Source of the DNA: a bacterium
GTDB taxonomy: Bacteria; Babelota; Babeliae; Babelales; Babelaceae
NCBI GenBank assembly: GCA_023428375.1
Contig: JAEYYR010000002.1
Coordinates: 310,001 to 374,000, forward strand
Direction: 5' to 3'
Length of the DNA stretch: 64,000 nt
Within the stretch, counting starts at the first letter, position 1. Each line of letters starts with the position of its first letter. Positions 8,519 through 17,103 of the stretch are shown here, in pieces. The notes under the pieces are model-generated. The model was not told where the DNA came from, did no database searches, and was given only the letters and a program-made list of their open reading frames with translations. Made by a program: the position numbers and the translations under genes.

Positions 8519-11449
8519 TTACGGTCTCAGCAACTTAATTACTGCATAACAGCGATTATCAAGATTATCCGGATTATTGCTTGCTTCCCATTTCCAGCAA
8601 CGTGGACACTTGTGTCCATCGGCATGATGTGCAATAGCCGTAATACTTGGAAGTTGAGTTTCTTCAAGTCCTTCAAAAGAATCAACAACTTTAACCTGAG
8701 AAACAATCATATATTCAGTTAAAAAGTGTTCTAACGATGAATTCTTTTGCTTGAGAAGTTCTTGAAATTTTTGCAACAAGCCATATTGCTTCATTTCTGA
8801 TGAAATATGCACAACCAGTTTTGCTTCTAAAGAATGGTGAATAATGCCTTTTTCTCGCAATTCTTCAAGCTTTTTAAGCAAGGCACGACGAATTTCGCGT
8901 AACAAGGTCCATGTAGCATCTTGTTCAGCAGTGTACATAGAAGTATTAAGTGCTCGCATGGTATCTGGCAAATTACCACTATATGCTCTTGGCATAAAAT
9001 CCAACGGCATACTACGTGCAGTTTGATTATGTAGGAATTCAGCTACTTCAGGTAGCACTGCAAAATGTTGTAAGTGAATTGATTCATGATTTTTGCCTTG
9101 ATATTCATCAGCTAACAATTCTGCTGTAAATGACATCACTGGCGCAATTAAACGCACTAATGTATCCAACAAATAGTAAATGGTCGTTTGTGCACTGCGA
9201 CGCGCATGGCCATCAGCTTGATCGCAATATAAACGATCCTTTGCAATATCAAGATAATAAGAGCTTATATCATTTGAACAATAATCTGCCAATTCATGGA
9301 ATACGCGGGTAGGTTGGTATTCAGAATAATAATTAATAAGTTCTTCGTTGAATGCATATAATTCACGCAATATGGATTGATCCAAAGCAGGTAAATCTTC
9401 AACCGCTACTTTATCTTTTTCATGATCATAGTCATACAAATTCATTAAAAGCCCACGGCAGGTATTACGAATCTTGCGATATACTTCTGCTACGGTGGTT
9501 AATACACGTTCAGAAACTACGGCATCACCATCGTTACCAATACTTGCTACCCAGAGACGAAGTCCATCGGTGCCTAATTTATCGATGATTTCTTGTGGAG
9601 CAATAACGTTACCCAAGGATTTAGACATTTTTTGTCCTTTACCATCAACGGTAAATCCATGAGTCATGATACCCTTCATTGCAGGTTGTTCTTCAAGAAT
9701 CATGCTCGTGAGCAATGAGCTTTGGAACCATCCGCGATGCTGATCGATGCCTTCTAGGTATAAATCTGCGGGAAAATGATGTTCTGGTAACAACACTGCA
9801 TAATGTGAAACACCAGAATCAAACCAAACATCTAAAATATCTGTTTCTTTATAAAAGTTACTGGTTTTGCAGCGTGGGCAGTTGAGTTCTTTTGGCAAAA
9901 CGTTTTCAAGTGGCACGCGGGTCCAGTATTCGATACCTTCTTTTGCTACTTGTTCAGCAACTTTATTGATAAATTCTTCGGATGTATACGCAAAATCGCA
10001 ATCATGGCAGAGTAATGCCGGTATTGGCGTACCCCATGCACGTTGACGAGACAAACACCATTCCCAACGATTTTCAACGGTCGCTTTTAAGAAATTTCTC
10101 CCTTGCTCAGGATGAAATTCAATGGAATTTATAGCTTGCACCGAACGTTCTTTTACCTGATCTTTGTTAAGGTTGAAGAACCATTGTGGGGTGGCGCGGA
10201 AAATCAAACCGCTATGACAGCGCCAACAGTGCGGATAGCTATGAGTAATGGATGCTTTATGAAATAAGCGGCCAAGTTCATGCAATTTTTTAATGACCCA
10301 AATTTGGCCGTCTGCCACGGGCATATCTTTTAATTCTTTGGGATTTATTTCTGCTGTGTATTTGCCATCAGGACTGATCGGTGAATAGATTTCAAGATTA
10401 TTTTTAACACCGATTTCATAGTCGATCGGGCCACAACCAGGTGCGCAATGTACGCAAGCAGTACCATCAGACAATCCCACTTCATCATCAAGGATGATCG
10501 GTACGTGAAGATCTGCAATAAATGGATGATGAACTTGAGCTCCTGCTAATTGCTCTGATTTTGCGGCAGCCTTAATGTTCAATGGAACATTTTTAAGTGC
10601 CGCAATTGCCTCTGCGCGTTCTTTGGCCACTAAATAATAATTACCTTCGATTTCTAGAACGACATAATCTGTTTTTGGACGCAACATGACTGCGCGGTTA
10701 AGCGGCAAGGTCCATGGGGTGGTGGTCCAAACGATAAGATCGATCATGCCATCAATTTCAGGAAAAACTGAAGCTGCGGTTTTTGAGTTTAATCTAAAAA
10801 GTGCATAAACCGATGGGTCTTTGCGATCTTTGTATTCAATTTCTGCTGAAGCAAGTACCGTTTGATCGGAAGGACACCAAGGAACGGTCTTATTTTTGCG
10901 TTCAATGCATTTTTGTGCAACAAATTGACCAAAAGCTTTGATGGTTGATGCCTCATAGCCATAATCCATGGTTATATAAGGATTTTGCCAATCCATGATG
11001 ATGCCAAGGCGCTTAAATTCTTCGCGCTGTACATTTATCCATTTGCCTGCATATTCGCGGCATAATTGTTGTAAATGCGCACGAGACACTCCAGGATTTT
11101 CACCCGAAACTTTGTGTTCAATAGGCAATCCGTGGCAATCCCAACCCGGTTTTATAGGGGTATGGCATCCCATCATGCGGTGGGATTTGGTTACGATATC
11201 TTTTAAAATTTTATTATACGCATGTCCGAGATGAATGTGGCCATTAGCATAGGGTGGACCATCATGCAAAATATAAGGGGTATTGCCCTCGTTTGCTTCC
11301 ATCGCTTTTTCATAAAGCTTTGATTGTTCCCAGCGTACAATTAAAGCAGGGTCATCTTGAGCTGATTTTGGGCGGATAGGAAAGTCTGTGTGGGGTAAAT
11401 TTAATGTATCTTTGAAAGAAACAACAGCATCATTGTTGGTTGGTTCCAT
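8519..11449 (-). CDS. ileS: Isoleucyl-tRNA synthetase
   Basis: 976 residues from the ATG at 11449, chosen because AAGG lies at the right spacing before it; an upstream ATG at 11479 has no comparable site. Class I enzyme that charges tRNA-Ile. Signature HLGH is at residues 73-76, KMSKS lies near 610, and the editing domain motif TTPWTLP is present. Zinc-type cysteines occur in CHDC and CPRC in the catalytic part. The C-terminal zinc finger seems shortened: CPRCW is present but the second CxxC pair is replaced by a lone Cys 17 residues later, after which the protein ends. First gene of the ileS-glyQS-VTT-ktrB-ktrA run. Confidence 0.95.
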   Translation of the reverse strand: MEPTNNDAVVSFKDTLNLPHTDFPIRPKSAQDDPALIVRWEQSKLYEKAMEANEGNTPYILHDGPPYANGHIHLGHAYNKILKDIVTKSHRMMGCHTPIKPGWDCHGLPIEHKVSGENPGVSRAHLQQLCREYAGKWINVQREEFKRLGIIMDWQNPYITMDYGYEASTIKAFGQFVAQKCIERKNKTVPWCPSDQTVLASAEIEYKDRKDPSVYALFRLNSKTAASVFPEIDGMIDLIVWTTTPWTLPLNRAVMLRPKTDYVVLEIEGNYYLVAKERAEAIAALKNVPLNIKAAAKSEQLAGAQVHHPFIADLHVPIILDDEVGLSDGTACVHCAPGCGPIDYEIGVKNNLEIYSPISPDGKYTAEINPKELKDMPVADGQIWVIKKLHELGRLFHKASITHSYPHCWRCHSGLIFRATPQWFFNLNKDQVKERSVQAINSIEFHPEQGRNFLKATVENRWEWCLSRQRAWGTPIPALLCHDCDFAYTSEEFINKVAEQVAKEGIEYWTRVPLENVLPKELNCPRCKTSNFYKETDILDVWFDSGVSHYAVLLPEHHFPADLYLEGIDQHRGWFQSSLLTSMILEEQPAMKGIMTHGFTVDGKGQKMSKSLGNVIAPQEIIDKLGTDGLRLWVASIGNDGDAVVSERVLTTVAEVYRKIRNTCRGLLMNLYDYDHEKDKVAVEDLPALDQSILRELYAFNEELINYYSEYQPTRVFHELADYCSNDISSYYLDIAKDRLYCDQADGHARRSAQTTIYYLLDTLVRLIAPVMSFTAELLADEYQGKNHESIHLQHFAVLPEVAEFLHNQTARSMPLDFMPRAYSGNLPDTMRALNTSMYTAEQDATWTLLREIRRALLKKLEELREKGIIHHSLEAKLVVHISSEMKQYGLLQKFQELLKQKNSSLEHFLTEYMIVSQVKVVDSFEGLEETQLPSITAIAHHADGHKCPRCWKWEASNNPDNLDNRCYAVIKLLRP

Positions 11450-11687
11450 GCATATCCTTAAAAGGGGCAAAATGTGCAAAATTAATGGAATAACGTATTG
11501 AATGTTACACTACCAGAGGTAGCTTATTGAGTAAATGGGTGGTTGCTTAAAATGATATGTCCCTGAAAGGGACAATTTCACGCATGGACTGTTTCATATA
11601 ATGCCTTAATAATAAACTCTAGAATATCATAAGCACTATCTTATGAAAAGTTGTGCGCCATTAAATTAATGTTTACTGAAAGAATGG

Positions 11688-11999
11688 ATGAAAATATTAA
11701 TTATTTTTTTTGTGGTGAGTAGGTGTTTTATATATTCAGCTGAAAAAATTTTTATTGAATGTCAAAATACCCGAAATCAAATAATTTGGACCTTAATTGA
11801 TTGTCAAAGAAGAAAAGCGTATGTAATTGAAGCCTCAAATGAAAAAATGACATATAGATTCATACGTTCTCATTCCGCTTGGCAATACAAAGGCAGGGAT
11901 ATTAATGCTCTGATTGATCAAATAGCTAAAGGCACGGATATGATCAATAATAGAAAACATAAACTTAATTTTTTTTGTCATATAGTAAAGTGTTCATAA
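11688..11999 (+). CDS. Small secreted protein, family A member 1
   Basis: 103 residues with a signal peptide (MKILIIFFVVSRCFIYSAE). It is the first of five small tandem genes on the plus strand that share a core: an aspartate, a short turn, (R/H)(K/R)A(Y/F/R), then a Trp/Phe-rich strand and an amphipathic helix. Here the core reads LIDCQRRKAYVIEAS and SAWQYKGRDINALI. No known domain is recognised. Export is clear; the function is unknown. The gap to the next gene holds a fossil of a lysozyme gene on the other strand. Confidence 0.65.
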   Translation: MKILIIFFVVSRCFIYSAEKIFIECQNTRNQIIWTLIDCQRRKAYVIEASNEKMTYRFIRSHSAWQYKGRDINALIDQIAKGTDMINNRKHKLNFFCHIVKCS

Positions 12000-12091
12000 T
12001 CTAATCCTGACGTGCCTTCTGCATAGGCTATTACATCCAAAGAAGTTTTGGGAATCTCTCTATCAAATAATGTTATAGTGCCCTTTAGTTT
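11999..12091 (-). pseudogene. Fossil fragment of a lambda-type (GH104) lysozyme gene
   Basis: On the minus strand this stretch reads in one frame through a catalytic-site-like segment LDVIAYAEGT and then a stop. The same eight residues VIAYAEGT form the active-site region of the intact secreted lysozyme at 27974-28513, and 21 bases are identical (12021-12041 against 28389-28409). Flanking codons differ mostly at third positions (GAA/GAG, GGC/GGA), as expected for diverged coding copies. No start, signal peptide or downstream domain remains, so it is a remnant, not a gene. Confidence 0.6.
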
Positions 12092-12151
12092 TTTATAACA
12101 ATTTACTATTTTAAAAGACAAAAAATCTGAATAAGTGTGAATGGAGTAACT

Positions 12152-12511
12152 ATGAAATATTTATGGTTAACGGCTATTACGACCCATGTAGTGCTTTGTA
12201 CTCAATTAGAACAAGAGATCACTATTGAGAAAATTAATAAGCAGTCGTGCACGCAATTCATTGTGACCGATCGCCAAGGCAGAAAGGCTTATATTGAAGG
12301 AGCTTCAACCCTATCGTCTTATGGCTATTATGGAGATCAATCATGGTATTATTTTGATCAATCTCTCGAGGAGCTACGCAAACAATTTTGTTGCAATCAA
12401 GAATTTTATTCATTTTTTGATCGATTGCATGAGCATCAAAACCAAAATAATCCTTCGTTAAGGCAACAAGTAACGGGATATTTGAATTTGCTATGGCCAA
12501 CACAAAAGTGA
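12152..12511 (+). CDS. Small secreted protein, family A member 2
   Basis: 119 residues from the ATG at 12152, which has GGAG seven bases upstream; an in-frame ATG at 12137 would add MNGVT before the signal peptide. The signal peptide is MKYLWLTAITTHVVLC. The family core is well preserved: VTDRQGRKAYIEGAS, then SWYYFDQSLEELRKQF. Neighbours on both sides belong to the same family and strand, 40 bases downstream and about 150 bases upstream. Function unknown. Confidence 0.7.
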   Translation: MKYLWLTAITTHVVLCTQLEQEITIEKINKQSCTQFIVTDRQGRKAYIEGASTLSSYGYYGDQSWYYFDQSLEELRKQFCCNQEFYSFFDRLHEHQNQNNPSLRQQVTGYLNLLWPTQK

Positions 12512-12551
12512 AGTCGTTATCTGAAAAATTCCGTCTATAATCGGAGATATA

Positions 12552-12839
12552 ATGAAGTTATATTTCATATTCGCTATACCCGTTTTATCAATCCAATGCA
12601 CTGGCATGATACAATATTCAAAGCGTGATAACGCCTATTTACTTGATGACCAGGATCGGAGTATCGCTATTATCGAAAAAATAAAATCAAAAAAGGGCGA
12701 AAGAAAATATGTATTAGCCGCACATGAAACATGGCGCTATCAAAATAAAACAATGCGAGAATGGCGTACTGAATTTTCTTCAGATAAAGAATTAGTATCA
12801 TTTTTCAAAAAATCATCAGTGTTGAGAATATTGAAGTAA
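12552..12839 (+). CDS. Small secreted protein, family A member 3
   Basis: 95 residues, the shortest of the five tandem paralogs. A signal peptide (about residues 1-18) precedes the core LLDDQDRSIAIIEK and the later ETWRYQNKTMREWRTEF, which aligns with SWYYFDQSLEELRKQF of member 2. Rich in Lys and Arg after the signal. A short AT-rich spacer separates it from member 4. Function unknown. Confidence 0.65.
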   Translation: MKLYFIFAIPVLSIQCTGMIQYSKRDNAYLLDDQDRSIAIIEKIKSKKGERKYVLAAHETWRYQNKTMREWRTEFSSDKELVSFFKKSSVLRILK

Positions 12840-12909
12840 TTGTTTTTAAAAATATTTAATTTATCGATATAATTTTAATAATTATTATTTATATTCCTCT
12901 AAGGTTGTT

Positions 12910-13230
12910 ATGAAATATCTTTTTGCGTTCTTTTTTGCATTTGTAATTTTTAGTTCTGAAAATGATTCTTTTAAAGTTGATAAAATTCCTGCAGGCTGGA
13001 TTACTTCTGCAAAGCCTCCACTTTTTTATAGTGGTGGATTCCGATTTATTGATAATAAGGGCCATAGAGCGCGAATTGTTCAATTTACTACCAATGAATA
13101 CTTGGTTTCATTTAATCCAAAGGCACAGTTTGAAATATTTGGAAAAAAAATTTCTGCATTCAGGCATCATGAATTGCCTTATTTGTATGATTTTGCAGAA
13201 AATATGTCGAAGCTCCAAAGTGAACTTTAA
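12910..13230 (+). CDS. Small secreted protein, family A member 4
   Basis: 106 residues starting MKYLFAFFFAFVIFSSE, a signal peptide with a very Phe-rich core. AAGG lies just upstream of the ATG. The family core is FIDNKGHRARIVQF, followed by strands and a short helix that ends DFAENMSKLQSEL. Member 5 shares the same NKGHRA/TKGHRA motif, so these two are the closest pair in the array. Function unknown. Confidence 0.65.
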   Translation: MKYLFAFFFAFVIFSSENDSFKVDKIPAGWITSAKPPLFYSGGFRFIDNKGHRARIVQFTTNEYLVSFNPKAQFEIFGKKISAFRHHELPYLYDFAENMSKLQSEL

Positions 13231-13314
13231 TCATTTTTTATTGAAACATCGATTGACTTAAATAAGCGCTTGATTATTCTTATCAGCTGTTATTTCGGTC
13301 AAAGGATAGTTGTT

Positions 13315-13635
13315 ATGAAAAATTTTCTTATAGTTAGTTTGATATCTTTAGTTGCATATGCATCTGAAAAGAATGAAAAATTTGATAATGGAAATCCTTA
13401 TTTTGACATCGTGACTTATGTTAATACGGATACAAAGGGACATCGTGCGTTTGCTTGTGTAACCACCAGCAAGGAAGATGGGACTATTCTTAATACAACG
13501 ATAAAAAAAAATAATCTTCTTTGGACCAGTTTTGATGGACAATCCCAGGAGCAAATTTCAAGCAATATTCCATTAATCATGTGGACATGGCTGGAAAAAC
13601 GTTATAAAGATACGCATCTAGAAGAAAAGCAATAA
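13315..13635 (+). CDS. Small secreted protein, family A member 5
   Basis: 106 residues from the ATG at 13315, preceded by AAAGGA at 13301-13306; longer in-frame starts lack a signal peptide. The signal peptide MKNFLIVSLISLVAYAS is followed by the core NTDTKGHRAFACVTTS and later LLWTSFDGQSQEQISS. The array ends here with an intrinsic terminator at 13647. Function unknown. Confidence 0.7.
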   Translation: MKNFLIVSLISLVAYASEKNEKFDNGNPYFDIVTYVNTDTKGHRAFACVTTSKEDGTILNTTIKKNNLLWTSFDGQSQEQISSNIPLIMWTWLEKRYKDTHLEEKQ

Positions 13636-13646
13636 AATAGTATTTT

Positions 13647-13680
13647 AAGCGGAATACATCTTCCGCTTTTTTCTTTTTAA
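13647..13680 (+). terminator. Intrinsic terminator after family A array
   Basis: An 8-bp stem (AAGCGGAA at 13647-13654 and TTCCGCTT at 13661-13668) with a 6-base loop is followed by TTTTCTTTTT on the plus strand. Confidence 0.8.
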
Positions 13681-13721
13681 ACCATACTTATTACCATGAT
13701 TAATGTTATGTGGGATATTCG

Positions 13722-15065
13722 ATGATTGGTATTTGGGGTTTTGGTGTTGTTGGCAAATCATTTGCGCGTTATTTTATTGCGCAAAATCAAGAAATTATGG
13801 TTTTTGATAAAAAGACTTTATCTGAAGCTGATCAACAATGGTTGCGTGAAAATACTATTGCATACGACCCCGAAGTTTCATTGGAATCATTTTTACAACG
13901 ATGCACGAGCATCGTCCCGAGTCCCGGTATAGATTTACGACCATACAAAGAATACTTTCACAAGTTTATTCATGAACTTGATCTATTTTATTTAAAATGG
14001 CGTGCTGACAATTGCAAAACACCTATTATTGCAATAACCGGCACCATGGGAAAAACATCCACAACCCATCTATTATCCGAATGTCTTCGCGCTGCGGGAA
14101 AACGAGTAGTGACTGGTGGTAATATTGGTACGGCGCTTATTGATTTATTACCGAACAGATTTGACGTCGATTATTATGTCATTGAACTATCAAGCTTTCA
14201 GCTTGAATATGCTCAACAATTTGCTCCTGATATTGCTTTGTGGACCAATTTATATCCTAAGCATCTGGATCGTCACGAGAACATGCACAATTATTTTGCA
14301 GCAAAATATAATATTATGGCGCATCAAAGCCCCGAGCACATTTCGATCATTCCTTTGGATTTATTGGAAAAAATTGAGAATAATAAAAATTCTCAATCAA
14401 GAAAGATATATTGGTCTGAGAATCTTCTGCCGCAAGATGTTCATGGATATGAAGTTGTTAATCGTACTATTATACGAAAAGCAGATGATCTTATGCCAAT
14501 GGTGCATCAGTCCGAATTGCCCTCAACTACATTCTTTTCAAATTGGGTTCTCATCATTGCCACTCTCGATACCATCGGTATCGATTTTAAACCCTTGTTT
14601 TTGAATCACGCGTTTGCTATTCCTGAGCATCGAGGTGAATGCATTGCTGAGGTTAATGGAGTGAAATATTTTGATGATTCAAAAGCAACGTTGTTTGAGG
14701 CAACTTTAAAAGCAATTGAACGATTAGAGCAAATGCCTTTGATTGTTTTGATTGGTGGTATAAGTGAAAATAACGATCGATTGTCACAAATTCCGCTGTT
14801 TAAAAACAAAGTCGTCGCACTGGTATGTTTTGGTGCAGAAGCTGATGAACTGGCGCATGCGGCGCAGCAAGCACAAATTACTGCTACATCTCATAAGACG
14901 CTCGAAGAGGCAGTCTTATACGCACGCAGTATAGCGCGCCAGGGATTTGGTATTTTATTATCTCCCGGTGGTCCAAGCTATGATTTATTCAATAATTATC
15001 AAGAGCGCGCTCAACGGTTTCGCTCACTAGTTCTTGACGCTCCGCGTGCAAGTCAAGTAGGGTGA
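13722..15065 (+). CDS. murD: UDP-N-acetylmuramoyl-L-alanine--D-glutamate ligase
   Basis: 447 residues from the ATG at 13722, which follows GTGGGA at good spacing; a GTG at 13710 is the longer alternative. Adds D-glutamate to UDP-MurNAc-L-Ala in cytoplasmic peptidoglycan precursor synthesis. The N-terminal Rossmann motif GFGVVGKS, the ATP P-loop GTMGKTSTT (Met where Asn is usual), the NLYPKHLDRH block and the C-terminal DDSKATLFEA motif all fit MurD. ftsW follows 45 bases after the stop, the gene order found in many dcw clusters, though murG and murC are not next to it. Confidence 0.93.
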   Translation: MIGIWGFGVVGKSFARYFIAQNQEIMVFDKKTLSEADQQWLRENTIAYDPEVSLESFLQRCTSIVPSPGIDLRPYKEYFHKFIHELDLFYLKWRADNCKTPIIAITGTMGKTSTTHLLSECLRAAGKRVVTGGNIGTALIDLLPNRFDVDYYVIELSSFQLEYAQQFAPDIALWTNLYPKHLDRHENMHNYFAAKYNIMAHQSPEHISIIPLDLLEKIENNKNSQSRKIYWSENLLPQDVHGYEVVNRTIIRKADDLMPMVHQSELPSTTFFSNWVLIIATLDTIGIDFKPLFLNHAFAIPEHRGECIAEVNGVKYFDDSKATLFEATLKAIERLEQMPLIVLIGGISENNDRLSQIPLFKNKVVALVCFGAEADELAHAAQQAQITATSHKTLEEAVLYARSIARQGFGILLSPGGPSYDLFNNYQERAQRFRSLVLDAPRASQVG

Positions 15066-15110
15066 TTGCAGGGTTTGTTAATCCCGCACATCATTTTTTT
15101 GGAGCGTTGC

Positions 15111-16193
15111 ATGCGACGATTATCAAATGCAATTTCATTATTAATAATTATCGCTGCATTACTCACCTGTATTGGGCTTATTGGAATTTATTCTTCAAGC
15201 TCCGTATTTGCCATGGAGCGTTTTGGTTCTGCCGATTTTTTTCTAAAGAAACAGTTGGTTGGATTGGTTTTAGGATTGCTCGCAGCATTATTTTGTGCAT
15301 ATATTCCTTCGCACATGATTCAAAAATTAACACCCATTTTTTATGTAGGGTCATTGTTTTTGACTATTGCCACGCTAATACCTGGCGTTGGTATGCATAT
15401 TCATGGATCGCAACGATGGCTACGATTGGGATTTTTTGCTTTTCAGCCCAGTGAATTACTCAAAGTTGCTACTATTTTGTACGGGGCATTTTTGTTATCT
15501 AAACACCACTTAGAACTTAATACATTTCGCAAAGGTTTGTTGCCAGTACTGTGTATTACGGGGATAACATGCATTACATTGCTCTTGCAACCAGACTTTG
15601 GGCAAGCCGTTGCCATTGGAAGCACTATGCTCATTATGGCTTTTATCGCTGGGGTGCAAATGAAGGCGTTAGCATACATAGCATTACCTACGATACCAAT
15701 GGTGTGTATGTTGGTGTATTTAAAAGCCTATCGTTTTAAACGTATTTTAATTTTCTTGAATCCATGGGCGGATCCGCAAGGCTCAGGATTTCAAATCATT
15801 CAGAGTTTAATAGCTATTGGTTCTGGGGGATGGTTTGGGCTTGGAATTGCCCAATCTAAACAGAAGTTTTTTTATTTGCCGATGCAGCATACTGATTTTA
15901 TTTTTTCCATCATTGCGGAAGAAACAGGAATTGTAGGATCGTTGTTTATAGTATTTCTGTATTGTGCGTTGTTATATGCGGGAATCCGCGTTGCAAGACA
16001 TGCAAAAAGTACGTTTGCGTATTTAGTGATTGTGGGATGTATTACGTTATTGAGTTTGCAAGCTGTGTTGAATATTTGTGTAGTGACAGGCCTACTCCCA
16101 ACTAAGGGAATAGGCCTGCCATTTATAAGCTATGGTAAGTCAGCACTCATTGTCGATTGGCTTATGATCGGCTTGATCGCTGGTCTTTTTTGA
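15111..16193 (+). CDS. ftsW: Septal SEDS peptidoglycan glycosyltransferase FtsW
   Basis: 360 residues from the ATG at 15111 with GGAG seven bases upstream; a TTG at 15066 is the longer alternative. Multi-pass SEDS protein that polymerises lipid II at the division septum with its partner class B PBP. Visible SEDS motifs: GSQRWLRLGFFAFQPSELLK, then LLPQPDFGQ-like QPDFGQAV, AEETGIVG, and GLLPTKGIGLPFISYG. The usual SYGGSS is SYGKSA here. Called FtsW rather than RodA because it follows murD and a separate rodA lies at 41079. Its last 32 bases overlap the end of the convergent gene at 16162. Confidence 0.88.
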   Translation: MRRLSNAISLLIIIAALLTCIGLIGIYSSSSVFAMERFGSADFFLKKQLVGLVLGLLAALFCAYIPSHMIQKLTPIFYVGSLFLTIATLIPGVGMHIHGSQRWLRLGFFAFQPSELLKVATILYGAFLLSKHHLELNTFRKGLLPVLCITGITCITLLLQPDFGQAVAIGSTMLIMAFIAGVQMKALAYIALPTIPMVCMLVYLKAYRFKRILIFLNPWADPQGSGFQIIQSLIAIGSGGWFGLGIAQSKQKFFYLPMQHTDFIFSIIAEETGIVGSLFIVFLYCALLYAGIRVARHAKSTFAYLVIVGCITLLSLQAVLNICVVTGLLPTKGIGLPFISYGKSALIVDWLMIGLIAGLF

Positions 16194-17103
16194 AATCATT
16201 AGCCATTTTAAATAAATCTTTCTGAGTTTTGTTAAGAGTAGATTTATTATATGCTGGTGTTGTTAGCAATTTTTTAGCAAGTAAGTTTGATATATGGACT
16301 GATGATGTCGATTCTATTTCTTGCTTTTTAAAGAGGTTATATACTATGTCTGCAAAGACGCCCATGCTCGTTTGATGCTGAGGTTTATAGCCTTGAGCCA
16401 TTATTTTTTGAACCAGGCTAGATTGTTGAAATTCTTTAATCGATTTTGACTGACGCTCTGTATAAACATTATTTGCAATTGCCGTAACAGCTTCTTCATC
16501 TAAAGACTTAGATCTATCGATATTGAACATTATTTCGCGTTTAGCAGTTTCGCATGCTATCAATAATTTTTCAGTTCTATCTTCTTTCAACGCTAATGTT
16601 TCAGCGAACGAATAAATTTCAGAATTTTTTGCATTCACTTTTTCTAAGATAATATTTTGCGCTTTTAATTGATCATTGCAGTCTTGTTGCCAATCACTTA
16701 ATCCGGAGTTGATCTTGTATATTTCGCCTTCGACTCTTTCTTTGGTGCTTTGATCAATATGTGTTTTTATTTTTTGATCGCAATCTTTTGCCCAATTACT
16801 AAAATCACTTTCGAATTGAACATAAGTAGAATTGAATTTTTCTTCAAGAGATGCGACCTTTTCTTGTGTTGCTGTAATTTTTGTTTCACAACTACAGGTA
16901 TTTGTTGAAGTTTGTTTTTGGTTGTTCTTTTTGATCATATACCAACAACCAGTCCAAGAAGCAGCTATTGTGCCAAGTCCAATTGATAAATTTGTAGCAT
17001 TTTGTCCAATCCATGATTGTACTGATGCTATGAAATTTTCATCAGCATGCATCAATGGCTGAATGCTTAATAATAAGAATACTAAATAATGTAATGTTTT
17101 CAT
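16162..17103 (-). CDS. Secreted/membrane-anchored coiled-coil protein
   Basis: 313 residues: signal peptide (about 1-20), a short exported segment SWIGQNATNL, a hydrophobic segment (about 38-58), then a long heptad-rich helix with CSCE at its start and regular D/E/K/Q/L spacing to about residue 230. The C-terminal part holds HQTSMGVFADIVYNLFKKQ, which aligns with NASIGDYVVHIFEKQ in the protein at 18104. The start overlaps the stop of the gene upstream by one base (TAATG), so they are translationally linked. Function unknown; resembles adaptor or tether proteins in layout only. Confidence 0.7.
   Translation of the reverse strand: MKTLHYLVFLLLSIQPLMHADENFIASVQSWIGQNATNLSIGLGTIAASWTGCWYMIKKNNQKQTSTNTCSCETKITATQEKVASLEEKFNSTYVQFESDFSNWAKDCDQKIKTHIDQSTKERVEGEIYKINSGLSDWQQDCNDQLKAQNIILEKVNAKNSEIYSFAETLALKEDRTEKLLIACETAKREIMFNIDRSKSLDEEAVTAIANNVYTERQSKSIKEFQQSSLVQKIMAQGYKPQHQTSMGVFADIVYNLFKKQEIESTSSVHISNLLAKKLLTTPAYNKSTLNKTQKDLFKMANDFKKDQRSSRS

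Noticed and set aside
11558..11574. Small hairpin (TGTCCC/GGGACA) upstream of the family A array
   Set aside because: Only 6 bp with no T-run and no T-box or riboswitch features; could be chance.
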